Below, one piece after another: positions 1 through 6,678 of a stretch of DNA of 7,929 nt (within the stretch, counting starts at the first letter, position 1; each line of letters starts with the position of its first letter). A program made the translations under genes and the position numbers. Under the pieces are notes generated by a model. The model was given only the letters and a program-made list of their open reading frames with translations, did not search any database and was not told the DNA's origin. This stretch comes from Clostridia bacterium (lineage in GTDB: Bacteria > Bacillota > Clostridia > Peptostreptococcales > Anaerovoracaceae), in NCBI GenBank assembly GCA_024682015.1, contig JAIKZT010000117.1, positions 1 through 7,929 on the forward strand. Direction: 5' to 3'.

Positions 1-1071
1 CCCGAACACGTCTCCGGGCACCAGGGCGATCCTGGCTTCGTCCAGCAGATGCGCCGCCAGCCTGGCCGACGGCATGCCCAGCGCCTTGCAGTTGATGAAG
101 ATGTAAAAGGCTCCCTTGGGCGAGAGGCACGACAGCCCTTCGATCCTGTTGATCGCCTCCACCGCGTAGTCCCGGCGGCGCTGGTATTCCTTCACCATGT
201 CCGCCACTTCGCTTCCTTCGTCGTTCAGCGCGGCGATGGCGGCCGTCTGCCCGAAGGACACGGCGCAGGTCGCGTTGTGTTGGTGGAACTTGTTCAAAAC
301 GGCGATGTATTCTTCCGGCGCGGCCACGTAGCCCAGGCGCCAGCCCGTCATGGAGTAGGTCTTCGACAGGCCGTTCATGGTGAACGTCCGCTCCTTCATG
401 CCGGGCAGGGAGGCGATGCTCACATGCTTTTCGCCGTCGTAGATGAGCCGTTCGTAGACCTCGTCGGATATCACCAGCAGGTCCTTTTCGATGGCCAGCG
501 CGGCGAGTTCCTGCAGGACGCCGCGGCTGAGCACGCCGCCGGTGGGATTGTTCGGGGTCACGATGACGATCGCCCGCGTCCTGTCCGTGACCTTGCCGCG
601 GATCTCTTCGACGTCCAGCTGAAAGCCGTTTTCCTCTTTCAGACTGTAGGACACGGGGACCGCGTTCAGAAAGGCGGGCACGTTGCGGTAGTTGATCCAC
701 ACGGGATCGGGCACGAGGAGTTCGTCGCCCTCGTCCAGGATCGCCGCCAGCACTGCGAACACCGCTTCGGACAGACCTGCCGTTACGAGGACCTCGCTCG
801 CCCTGTAGTCCAGCCCGTTCTCCCGGCGGAGCTTGTCCGCGATGGCCTGCCGCAGCTCCATTTTGCCGAAGTTGGACGTGTAGAACACGTCGCCCTGCTC
901 GAGCGCCCGGATGGCCGCCTGCTTGATGTATTCCGGCGTATCGAAGTCCGGACGGCCGATCTCGAAGTGGATCACGCTTTCCCCGGCGCGCTCCATGGCC
1001 AGGGCTTTCTCATTGATATTGCGGATGCCGGACGGCGCCATCCGGTTCATGCGCGCTGCGATCGTTGCCAT
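1..1071 (-). CDS. PLP-dependent class I/II aminotransferase (aspartate aminotransferase-like), C-terminus cut by the window edge
   Basis: Fold-type I aminotransferase, expected to be cytosolic and to move an amino group between an amino acid and a 2-oxo acid using pyridoxal phosphate. The 357 visible residues contain the family landmarks in order: GRPDFDTP near residue 39; VTAGLSEA near 96-103, the cofactor phosphate-binding turn; PDPVW with W125 as the likely ring-stacking residue; NNPTG at 174-178; SDEVYE at 202-207; SKTYSMTGWRLGY from 236, with K237 the Schiff-base lysine; and VPGDVFG at 351-357. The family is usually about 385-395 residues, so some 30 are missing off the left edge, including the expected RLSYA-type arginine that binds the substrate carboxylate. 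The ATG at 1069-1071 is preceded by GGAG at 5 nt. The gene has its own extended -10 promoter and lies beyond the importer terminator, so it is probably a separate unit. Substrate is undetermined; the style resembles Firmicute aspartate/aromatic aminotransferases (AspC/PatA type). Confidence 0.93.
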   Translation of the reverse strand, partial: MATIAARMNRMAPSGIRNINEKALAMERAGESVIHFEIGRPDFDTPEYIKQAAIRALEQGDVFYTSNFGKMELRQAIADKLRRENGLDYRASEVLVTAGLSEAVFAVLAAILDEGDELLVPDPVWINYRNVPAFLNAVPVSYSLKEENGFQLDVEEIRGKVTDRTRAIVIVTPNNPTGGVLSRGVLQELAALAIEKDLLVISDEVYERLIYDGEKHVSIASLPGMKERTFTMNGLSKTYSMTGWRLGYVAAPEEYIAVLNKFHQHNATCAVSFGQTAAIAALNDEGSEVADMVKEYQRRRDYAVEAINRIEGLSCLSPKGAFYIFINCKALGMPSARLAAHLLDEARIALVPGDVFG

Positions 1072-1095
1072 AGGGTCTCCTCTCTTTCCAGGTTC

Positions 1096-1104
1096 ATTAT
1101 ACCA
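1096..1104 (-). promoter_or_regulatory. Extended -10 promoter of the aminotransferase gene
   Basis: On the minus strand the sequence reads TGGTATAAT: a perfect TATAAT at 1101-1096 preceded by a TGn extension. Transcription would begin near 1089, giving a leader of about 18 nt that holds the GGAG of the aminotransferase. No good -35 is present; at 17 nt upstream the hexamer is GGAACG, inside the terminator loop. Extended -10 promoters tolerate a weak -35. Confidence 0.6.
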
Positions 1105-1135
1105 AAAACACAGGAGATCGTTCCCCTGTGTTTTT
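1104..1135 (-). terminator. Rho-independent terminator of the importer operon
   Basis: A perfect 11-bp inverted repeat, AAAAACACAGG at 1104-1114 against CCTGTGTTTTT at 1125-1135, with a 10-nt loop. It starts 7 nt past the stop codon of the last ATPase. Read on the minus strand it ends in a run of five T. The mirror A-run makes it symmetrical, so it could also stop plus-strand transcripts. The T-run runs straight into the extended -10 promoter of the aminotransferase. Confidence 0.85.
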
Positions 1136-1142
1136 CTTGCCG

Positions 1143-1910
1143 TTATTTCAGCACCGCTTCCAGTAGCGCCTTCGTGTAGTCGTGCCGGGGGTGCTCGTAG
1201 ACCTCTTCGACCGGGCCCTGTTCCACGATCTCGCCCTTGTACATCACGAGGACGCGGTCGCAGATGGAATAGCAGAGGTTCAGGTCGTGGGTGATGAACA
1301 GGTAGCTTAAGTCCAGTTCGTCGCGCAGGTTCAGCAGCAGCTGCAGGATCTGTCCCTGGATCGAGACGTCGAGCGCCGAGACCGGCTCATCCGCCACGAC
1401 GAAGCGCGGCCGCTGGATGAGCGCCGTCGCGATCGACACGCGCTGTTTCTGCCCGCCGGACAGCTCCCGCGGGCGGTGCGTGTAAAGCTCCCGCTCCAGG
1501 CCTACCCGGTCCATCATGTCCAGCACGCGGCGCTTTCTCTCCGGTTCGTCGTACTTGCCGAAGATGCGCAGCGGTTCCTCGAGGATCCATCCTACCGTCT
1601 TGGCCGGATTCAGGCTGCCGTGGGGATCCTGGAAGACCATCTGGGGGCGCTTGGTGTAGTGCCGGATCTCGCCTTCGATGCGCACGTCGTCGAGCATGCC
1701 CAGGATCGCCTTGGAAAACGTGGACTTGCCGCAGCCGGATTCGCCCACGAGCCCCACGATCTCGCCGTGGTCGATGTGCATCGTAACGTCCTTGATCGCC
1801 TGAAAACTGCTCTTTTTGCCGAACACGCCCGTGTCCTGGTAGAAGACGTTCAGGTGGTTCACTTCGAGGACGCGGTCGGGGGCGCCGGAGGGTATGTCTT
1901 TGCCGTTCAT
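1143..1910 (-). CDS. ABC importer ATPase, DppF/OppF/NikE type, short form
   Basis: One of the two nucleotide-binding subunits of the importer, on the cytoplasmic face and paired with the product of 1907-2695. The 255 residues contain Walker A GESGCGKST (56-64), Q-loop Q94 in FQDP, the SLNP stretch typical of the peptide/nickel family, signature LSGGQ (150-154), Walker B VVADEP (171-176, catalytic E175), D-loop SALD (178-181) and switch H208. All catalytic residues are present. The distance from the Walker A lysine to the Q-loop is only about 32 residues, against about 50 in its partner, so the antiparallel beta subdomain is cut down. The usual C-terminal peptide-transporter extension is absent, and the protein ends at EAVLK. 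The ATG at 1908-1910 overlaps the upstream stop as ATGA and has AAAAGGAGG 5 nt upstream; an in-frame start at 2039 lacks ABC homology and is rejected. It is the last gene of the operon. Confidence 0.93.
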   Translation of the reverse strand: MNGKDIPSGAPDRVLEVNHLNVFYQDTGVFGKKSSFQAIKDVTMHIDHGEIVGLVGESGCGKSTFSKAILGMLDDVRIEGEIRHYTKRPQMVFQDPHGSLNPAKTVGWILEEPLRIFGKYDEPERKRRVLDMMDRVGLERELYTHRPRELSGGQKQRVSIATALIQRPRFVVADEPVSALDVSIQGQILQLLLNLRDELDLSYLFITHDLNLCYSICDRVLVMYKGEIVEQGPVEEVYEHPRHDYTKALLEAVLK

Positions 1911-2695
1911 GTGCGCCTCCTTTTGGGGATCGCGGCCATCAGCTGCCGGGTGTAGGCGTCCTTCGGCGCGTTGAAGATGTCCATCGTATCGCCTTGCTCC
2001 ACGATGTTCCCCTTGTACATCACGGCCACCCGCTCGCACAGCTGTTTCACGACGAGCAGGTCGTGGCTGATCAGCAGGATGCCGACTTTGTATTCGTCGC
2101 TCAGTTCGCGCAGCAGCTTCAGGATCTTCGCCTGCACGCTCACGTCGAGGGCCGTGGTCGGCTCGTCGCAGATGAGCAGCTTCGGGTGGATGACCATGGC
2201 CGAGGCGATCATCGCGCGCTGGCGCTGACCCCCCGAAAGCTGGTGCGGATACTTGCTATAGACTTCCTCCGGATTCGGAAGGCCCACCCGGTCGAGCGCG
2301 TCGATGGCCATCTTGCGGCGCAGTTCGGGCACGTAGTCCGTGTGGATGCGCAGCACTTCCTCGACCTGCGGGCCCACGCGGATGAGCGGGTTCATCGAAT
2401 TCATGGGCTCCTGGAACACGACGCCGATGCCGGCGCCCTGGATGGCGCGCAGCTCCCGGCGGCTGCAGCGGTGCAGGTCCGTCCCGTTGAACAGCACGTC
2501 GCCGGACACTTCCACGCCGCTTCGCTGGATGAGCCCCGTAATGGCCATGGCCGTGACGGTCTTGCCGCTGCCAGACTCTCCCACGAGGCCGAGGCGTTCG
2601 CCCTCCGCCATCGAAAAACTGATGCCGTGCAGCGCTTCCTTGCGGTTCTCCAGGAACGTGACCTTCAGGTCCTTTACCGTAAGCATCTCGCCCAT
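1907..2695 (-). CDS. ABC importer ATPase, DppD/OppD/NikD type, short form
   Basis: The other ATPase of the importer. The 262 residues contain Walker A GESGSGKT (39-46), Q95 in FQEP followed by MNSMNP, signature LSGGQ (153-157), Walker B LLICDEP (173-179, catalytic E178), D-loop TALD (181-184) and switch H211. The protein stops soon after YTRQLMAAIP. It therefore lacks the roughly 60-80 residue oligo_HPY tail, with its cysteine cluster, found in DppD/OppD. That size is closer to NikD or CntD, which favours but does not prove a metal or metallophore importer. The start is the ATG at 2693-2695, one nucleotide past the permease stop. An eight-base Shine-Dalgarno match, GGAGGTGA (2701-2708), sits in front; the longer in-frame start at 2758 would read through the permease gene and adds nothing recognisable. 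The stop overlaps the next start by 4 nt. Confidence 0.93.
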   Translation of the reverse strand: MGEMLTVKDLKVTFLENRKEALHGISFSMAEGERLGLVGESGSGKTVTAMAITGLIQRSGVEVSGDVLFNGTDLHRCSRRELRAIQGAGIGVVFQEPMNSMNPLIRVGPQVEEVLRIHTDYVPELRRKMAIDALDRVGLPNPEEVYSKYPHQLSGGQRQRAMIASAMVIHPKLLICDEPTTALDVSVQAKILKLLRELSDEYKVGILLISHDLLVVKQLCERVAVMYKGNIVEQGDTMDIFNAPKDAYTRQLMAAIPKRRRT

Positions 2696-2696
2696 G

Positions 2697-3494
2697 CTAT
2701 TCACCTCCCATGCCTTCGGACAGAAGGCCGAAGCCCAGGATGAGCAGGATGATGGCAAGACCCGTGAACAGCGCGTACCAGGGCGCGGAGAACAGGTAGC
2801 CCTGCGCCTCCGACAGCAGGCGGCCGAGGCTGGGATCGGGGGGCTGCACCCCCATGCCGAGGTAGCTCATGGACGCCTCGGACAGCACCGCGTTGTTGAA
2901 GCCGATCGCGACGGAGCTCAGCAGCACGGGCACGATGTTGGGCATGATGTGTATGAAGAGGATGCGCATGCCGCCGGCTCCCATGAGCTTGGCGTTGCGC
3001 ACGTAATCCGTATTCTTCTGCTTGGCGACCTCGGTGCGCACGATGCGCGCGAAACTGGGAATGAACAGCAGTCCGAGGGCGATGATGATGTTGTACTTGC
3101 CTTTTCCGAGGATGGCGATGAGCACGAGCGCGAGCAGGATGCTGGGGAAGGCGAGGATGGAGTCGGTGACCCGCATCAGCACCTCGTCGAGCCAGCCGCC
3201 GTAGTAGCCCGTAAGCCCGCCGATGAGCAGTCCGACCGCCAGGCCGATGGCTACCGTCGCCGCGGCGATGAGGAACGTGGCTCCCGCTCCCTGCACGACG
3301 CGCGAAAAGATGTCGCGGCCGAAGTTGTCCGTGCCAAACAGGTGCGCGAAGGACGGGCCCTGCATCTTCGCCGAGCCGTCCATGGCGTTTGGGTCGTAGG
3401 GCGTCCAGAGAAGGCCGATCAGGATGATGACGATCATGATCCCGGTGATGAGCAGGCCGCTTCTGAAGTTGCGGTTTTTCAGATACTGCTTCAT
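2697..3494 (-). CDS. ABC importer permease, DppC/OppC/NikC type
   Basis: Inner-membrane subunit that forms the translocation channel with the B-type permease at 3496-4437. The 265 residues begin with a short cytoplasmic MKQYLKNRNF and a first membrane helix at about 13-31. The C-type hallmark HLFGTDNFGRDIFSR follows at 51-65. Further helices lie at about 72-98, 115-130, 136-150, 187-205 and 238-258. The ATPase-docking EAA loop is DYVRNAKLMGAGGMRILF (163-180), and YLGMGVQPPDPSLG (211-224) is another C-family signature. The C-terminus is slightly short, ending GLLSEGMGGE; its last codons, GGA GGT GAA, are also the ribosome binding site of the next gene. The ATG at 3492-3494 lies one nucleotide after the preceding stop, with GAGG 10 nt upstream, so translation is probably coupled. 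Confidence 0.94.
   Translation of the reverse strand: MKQYLKNRNFRSGLLITGIMIVIILIGLLWTPYDPNAMDGSAKMQGPSFAHLFGTDNFGRDIFSRVVQGAGATFLIAAATVAIGLAVGLLIGGLTGYYGGWLDEVLMRVTDSILAFPSILLALVLIAILGKGKYNIIIALGLLFIPSFARIVRTEVAKQKNTDYVRNAKLMGAGGMRILFIHIMPNIVPVLLSSVAIGFNNAVLSEASMSYLGMGVQPPDPSLGRLLSEAQGYLFSAPWYALFTGLAIILLILGFGLLSEGMGGE
2701..2708 (-). promoter_or_regulatory. Ribosome binding site for the D-type ATPase, inside the permease gene
   Basis: GGAGGTGA is fully complementary to the usual 3' end of 16S rRNA. It lies 5 nt from the ATG at 2695 (8 nt counted from GGAGG). It fixes the ATPase start and at the same time encodes the last residues, GGE, of the upstream permease. Confidence 0.8.
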
Positions 3495-3495
3495 G

Positions 3496-4437
3496 TCAGC
3501 TCAGCCTCACTCTCGGGTCGATGTACTGCGTGACGATGTCCGCGAGGTAGTTCATGAACACCACGATGAACGCGATGATGACGACGATGCACTGCGCCAC
3601 GGGGAAATCGCGGTTGCCGATGGAGGACAGCAAAAGCCGCCCGAGCCCCGGCAGCGCGAATACCTGCTCCACGATGATGGAGCCGGCGACCGTATCCGCG
3701 AGGCTCATGGCCAGGTACGTGATGACCGGCAGCATGGCGTTGCGCAGCACGTGATCACGCAGGACGGCCCAGCGGGAATTGCCGCGGCTGTAGGCCGTGC
3801 GCACGTAGTCCTTGTTCATTTCGCTTAAGATGGAAGAGCGCAGCAGCTTCGCGGTCTTCGCCGCCTTGGGAATGGAGATGGCCAGGGCGGGGAACAGCAT
3901 GTAGGCGAGCGCTTTGGCGGGGTCATCCGCGTAGGAAACGTAGCTGCCCGGCGTGAACCACCGCAGCAGCAGGCCGAACAGATACGTGAAGAGAATGCCG
4001 AGGAAGAACGGCGGGACGGCCATGAAGACCTGGTTGACCACGATGCCCGTCCGCTCGAGGTGGCTGCCCTGAAAGCGCGCCAGGATGATGCCCAGGGGGA
4101 TGGAGAACAGCATGACCAGCAGCCAGGACAGGATCGAGAGGATCGCCGTGACCTGCATCTTGCCGGCCATCACGTCCTTGACGGGCATGAAATAGCTGTA
4201 ACTGATGCCGGGCTCTCCGTGTAGGAGGCCCCGCAGCCACTGAAAATAGCGCACGAAAATATTGCCTTTCAGGCCGAGCTGCTCGCGCAGCGCTTCTGCC
4301 CGTTCGGGCGTATAATCCGTGCCGAGGATCTTCGTCGTGGGGTCTCCCGGAATGACCTGAAATGCCAGAAACGTAAGCAGGGAGATGAGCACGAGGGATA
4401 TCAGGAGCACGCCTGTCTTTTTCAATACGTAGCTCAC
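3496..4437 (-). CDS. ABC importer permease, DppB/OppB/NikB type
   Basis: First of the two membrane subunits of the importer. The 313 residues match the usual length of NikB/DppB (about 310-340). The N-terminal helix (about 8-29) is followed by QVIPGDP, a strong B-family hallmark. Next comes the periplasmic segment with REQLGLKGNIFVRYFQWL (51-68) and GEPGISYSY. Membrane helices follow at about 97-120, 133-158, 176-195, 236-258 and 281-303. The EAA loop is DYVRTAYSRGNSRWAVLRDHVLRN, split here as DYVRTAYSRGNS (210-221) and RWAVLRDHVLRN (222-233), contacting an ATPase. EQVFALPGLGRLL (257-269) and the C-terminal YIDPRVRL are also diagnostic. The start codon is GTG at 4435-4437, with only a weak GGA-rich ribosome site before it (around 4441-4447), 14 nt after the binding-protein stop. 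That weak site suggests translation depends on coupling to the upstream gene. Confidence 0.94.
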   Translation of the reverse strand: MSYVLKKTGVLLISLVLISLLTFLAFQVIPGDPTTKILGTDYTPERAEALREQLGLKGNIFVRYFQWLRGLLHGEPGISYSYFMPVKDVMAGKMQVTAILSILSWLLVMLFSIPLGIILARFQGSHLERTGIVVNQVFMAVPPFFLGILFTYLFGLLLRWFTPGSYVSYADDPAKALAYMLFPALAISIPKAAKTAKLLRSSILSEMNKDYVRTAYSRGNSRWAVLRDHVLRNAMLPVITYLAMSLADTVAGSIIVEQVFALPGLGRLLLSSIGNRDFPVAQCIVVIIAFIVVFMNYLADIVTQYIDPRVRLS

Positions 4438-4451
4438 TAGTCCGTTCCGCT

Positions 4452-5978
4452 TTATTTCGTCTTGTAGATCTTGGAAAGGTCGAGGACGTAGAGGGGATAA
4501 AATTCAAATCCGCCCAGATCTTTGGCCATGGCGACGAACGACGCGCCGTCCTGGATGTAGACGTTGGCGGCCTCTTCGGTGAGGATGGTCTCGCACTCCT
4601 TGAAGTACTTCGTCTGCTCGGCGTCGTCCGTCGTGGACGTGGCCGCGGCGTAGGCCGCGTCGTAGGCCGGGGAGTTGAAGTTGATGAAGTTCTTCGGGCT
4701 CGTGGAGACGAAGCGGGCGAGCAGGTCGGAAGCCGCTACGCCGTGGGCGTCCATGCCGATGACTGTCGCTTCGAACTTCCTGCCCTGGTAGGCATCGCTG
4801 TACCACGTCGCCCATTCGACCTGGTCGATCTTCGCGGTGATCCCCACGGGACGCAGCAGCTCCACGATGACCTGCGCCACGTCCACGTGGGACTGCATGC
4901 TGGCGGGCACCATGATGGAGAACTCAAAGCCGTTGGGATAGCCGGCCTGGGCGAGCAGTTCCTTCGCCTTTTCGACGGAGGGTTCGTAGTAGTCCGTCAG
5001 TTCGGGCATGAAATACTTGCCGAACGCGGGGAACATGCTGCTGCCCAGCAGGGTGCCGTGGCCGTCGGAAGCGAGGTCGATGACCATGTGCTTGTCGATG
5101 GCGTAGCACAGCGCCTGGCGCACGCGCACGTCGTCGAAGGGCTTGACAGCGTTATTGAGATACAGGGCCTGCACGATGTTGCTGGACCCTTCGAGGATGT
5201 TCATGTTGTCGAGCGTGCCGATCTGGCTGGCGTCGAGGCGGACGGCCATGTCGAGCGCGCCGGAGCGCAGGCTCATGACGAGCGTTTCGGGATCTTCGAT
5301 GATCTTCAGGGTGACCTTGTCCAGATGGGCTGGTTCACCCCAGTAATCGGCGTTCTTTTCCAGTACGATGTTGTCCTGCACGACGCGGGAGACGAACTTG
5401 TACGGACCCGTGCCGATGACGGAGGAGAGGGGATCGTGCCCCTCGGGGATGATGGCCACGGTGGCGTGGGCCAGGAATTCGGTGTCGGGCTTGGAGAGGG
5501 TCACGACGATGTCGCCGTCCACACTTTCGACGGAGGCGATGTGCGCGACGTCCGCGACGAGCGTGTCGCCGCCGAGCAGGCCTGCCGCGCGGGACAGGGA
5601 CCAGACGACGTCGTTTGCCGTCACTTCTCTGCCGTCGTGGAACTTGACGCCTTCGCGCAGTTTGAACGTGTACACGTCCGCGGTGTCGTTCACGGTGTAG
5701 CTGCTGGCGATGGCGGGCACGAGGTTGCCCTTGCTGTCGGGCTTGACGAGCCCTTCGAAGATATTAAACAGAATTTCTCTGGTCGCAGCAGACGAAGAGG
5801 ACATGTGCGGGTCTAAACTCGCGTCCAGATCGTTGTACAGGCCGACGGTGATCTCGCCGCCTTCAGCCGCTTCTCCCGGGGTAACCTGCGGATCGGACTG
5901 CGGCTTGCTGCCCGTGCAGGCGCTCATCGCGAAAACGAGCGCGATGGCCAGGACCAGGGAAATGATTCTTTTTTTCAT
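4452..5978 (-). CDS. Solute-binding lipoprotein of the importer, family 5 (Opp/Dpp/NikA type)
   Basis: Extracellular receptor that captures the substrate and hands it to the permeases. The 508 residues start with a lipoprotein signal peptide, MKKRIISLVLAIALVFAMSAC, given here by its ends MKKRII and AMSAC, with the lipid-carrying C21; a Ser/Gly/Glu-rich linker follows. Family 5 signatures: ILFNIFEGLVKPD (69-81), YTFKLREGVKFHDG (103-116), VTANDVVWS (119-127), GTGPYKF (189-195) and VRQALCYAIDK (286-296). A C-terminal FNSPAYDAAYAAA and the closing lobe are intact, and the length is normal for NikA/DppA (about 500-535). The ligand cannot be read from the sequence; nickel or metal complexes and small peptides are the main options given the short ATPases. 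GGAG lies 8 nt before the ATG at 5976-5978. It follows the ModA-like gene by 51 nt with no convincing promoter between, so the two are probably cotranscribed. Confidence 0.93.
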   Translation of the reverse strand: MKKRIISLVLAIALVFAMSACTGSKPQSDPQVTPGEAAEGGEITVGLYNDLDASLDPHMSSSSAATREILFNIFEGLVKPDSKGNLVPAIASSYTVNDTADVYTFKLREGVKFHDGREVTANDVVWSLSRAAGLLGGDTLVADVAHIASVESVDGDIVVTLSKPDTEFLAHATVAIIPEGHDPLSSVIGTGPYKFVSRVVQDNIVLEKNADYWGEPAHLDKVTLKIIEDPETLVMSLRSGALDMAVRLDASQIGTLDNMNILEGSSNIVQALYLNNAVKPFDDVRVRQALCYAIDKHMVIDLASDGHGTLLGSSMFPAFGKYFMPELTDYYEPSVEKAKELLAQAGYPNGFEFSIMVPASMQSHVDVAQVIVELLRPVGITAKIDQVEWATWYSDAYQGRKFEATVIGMDAHGVAASDLLARFVSTSPKNFINFNSPAYDAAYAAATSTTDDAEQTKYFKECETILTEEAANVYIQDGASFVAMAKDLGGFEFYPLYVLDLSKIYKTK

Positions 5979-6027
5979 TTGTTTTTCTCCTTTTTATAGG
6001 TGATGAGGGGTTTAGGGGTATGGCCTC

Positions 6028-6050
6028 GGCTAGCGAATGGGTTCGTAGCC
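6028..6050 (-). promoter_or_regulatory. Stem-loop over the stop codon of the ModA-like gene
   Basis: GGCTA (6028-6032) pairs with TAGCC (6046-6050) and CGAA (6034-6037) with TTCG (6042-6045). This leaves a 4-nt loop and one bulged base at 6033. In the transcript the hairpin covers the last codons and the TAG stop of the first gene. No T-run follows, so it is not a standard terminator. It may be an intercistronic stability or processing element, or chance. Confidence 0.35.
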
Positions 6051-6614
6051 ATAAGCTTCGTAGATGTCGTCGGCCTTGCCGCCGGCGAGGAATTCGATGA
6101 ACCGGCCGGATTCGTAAGGATAGGCGGTCGTGCGGCAGACGGCCGCGCTGAAGTCGGATTCGTAGACTTCGCCGACCAGGACTTTCTCTTCGCTGTAGTC
6201 CGCGTTGCCGGGGCCGTGCAGGAACGCCGTGCGGCTGCCTTCGACGATGCAGTCGTTGCCGTTGGGATTGGCTTCGTAGCCGGCCTCGAAATCGACCCAG
6301 TCCATGAAGCGCTCCTCGTCGGAGATGAAGATGTCGCAGGCGACGCCCGCTTCGACCTTGGCGGTCTGCACGATGCCTTCGTCGTACGTGACGATGATGG
6401 AAACGTTCTGCGTCTCTCCCTTGTAGCGGTACACGGCGTCCGCCATGATGCCCATGAGTTCCTCGGGCGCGAAGACCTGCAGGGTGATGGGTTCGGCAGG
6501 GACCGGTTCCTGAGGATCTTCCGCAGGTTCGGGCTGCTGCGCCTGCTGACATGCGGCCATGGAAAACGCCAGCGTGAAGGCAAGGAGCACGGCGAGAACT
6601 TGTCTATGATGCAT
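6030..6614 (-). CDS. Small ModA-like lipoprotein with a shortened second lobe
   Basis: First gene of the importer operon. The 194 residues begin with a lipoprotein signal (MHHRQVLAVLLAF, lipobox MAAC, C22) and a Pro/Glu/Gln-rich linker (about 23-42). ITLQVFAPEELMGIMADAV (43-61), KVEAG (86-90) and CDIFISDEERFMD (93-105) align by eye with the first lobe of molybdate-binding proteins, whose equivalents read TVFAAASL and ADVFISAD..MD. The C-terminal SGRFIEFLAGGKADDIYEAYGY (split 169-179 and 180-190) matches the closing helix of ModA. Between them only about 60 residues remain, where ModA has about 150, so most of lobe two is missing. The serines that hold molybdate in ModA are replaced by proline and acidic residues, so molybdate binding is doubtful. 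The start is the ATG at 6612-6614 with GGAGGT 9 nt upstream; a longer in-frame start at 6773 falls in the promoter. It could be an accessory binding protein, or a gene shortened by in-frame deletion. Confidence 0.85.
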   Translation of the reverse strand: MHHRQVLAVLLAFTLAFSMAACQQAQQPEPAEDPQEPVPAEPITLQVFAPEELMGIMADAVYRYKGETQNVSIIVTYDEGIVQTAKVEAGVACDIFISDEERFMDWVDFEAGYEANPNGNDCIVEGSRTAFLHGPGNADYSEEKVLVGEVYESDFSAAVCRTTAYPYESGRFIEFLAGGKADDIYEAYGYEPIR

Positions 6615-6623
6615 GATACGGGT

Positions 6624-6629
6624 ACCTCC
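6624..6629 (-). promoter_or_regulatory. Ribosome binding site that fixes the ModA-like start
   Basis: GGAGGT on the minus strand, 9 nt before the ATG at 6614. The frame stays open upstream to 6773, but the protein there has no signal peptide and overlaps the promoter. This site therefore decides in favour of the lipoprotein start. Confidence 0.75.
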
Positions 6630-6678
6630 GTTTGTCTTCTGTATTTGAGCGGCATTCAGGAAAAATTGCGCCTCCGCC

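Noticed and set aside
49..1179. Long plus-strand open frame of 376 codons opposite the aminotransferase
   Set aside because: Its translation is rich in His, Arg, Asp and Val with no motif, while the opposite strand gives a textbook aminotransferase. GC-rich coding DNA often leaves such antisense frames open.
2696..2758. Earlier in-frame start for the D-type ATPase at 2758
   Set aside because: The extra residues are unlike any ABC protein and overlap the permease gene, whereas GGAGGTGA stands directly before the ATG at 2695.
2340..3533. Plus-strand open frame of 397 codons opposite the D-type ATPase and C-type permease
   Set aside because: Low-complexity Asp/Glu/His/Arg-rich product without domains, crossing two real genes on the other strand; an antisense shadow.
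4743..5816. Plus-strand open frame of 357 codons opposite the solute-binding protein
   Set aside because: Same composition signature of an antisense shadow; the minus strand encodes clear family 5 motifs throughout.
5992..5997. TATAAA just upstream of the solute-binding protein gene as a separate promoter
   Set aside because: Transcription from it would begin within or after the ribosome binding site, leaving no usable leader, and no -35 is visible.
5863..6655. Two Arg/Ser/Pro-rich minus-strand open frames overlapping the ModA-like gene in other frames, considered as evidence of a frameshifted longer protein
   Set aside because: Neither carries ModA-like or any other recognisable sequence, so they do not supply the missing second lobe; the frame with signal peptide and closing helix is the coding one.
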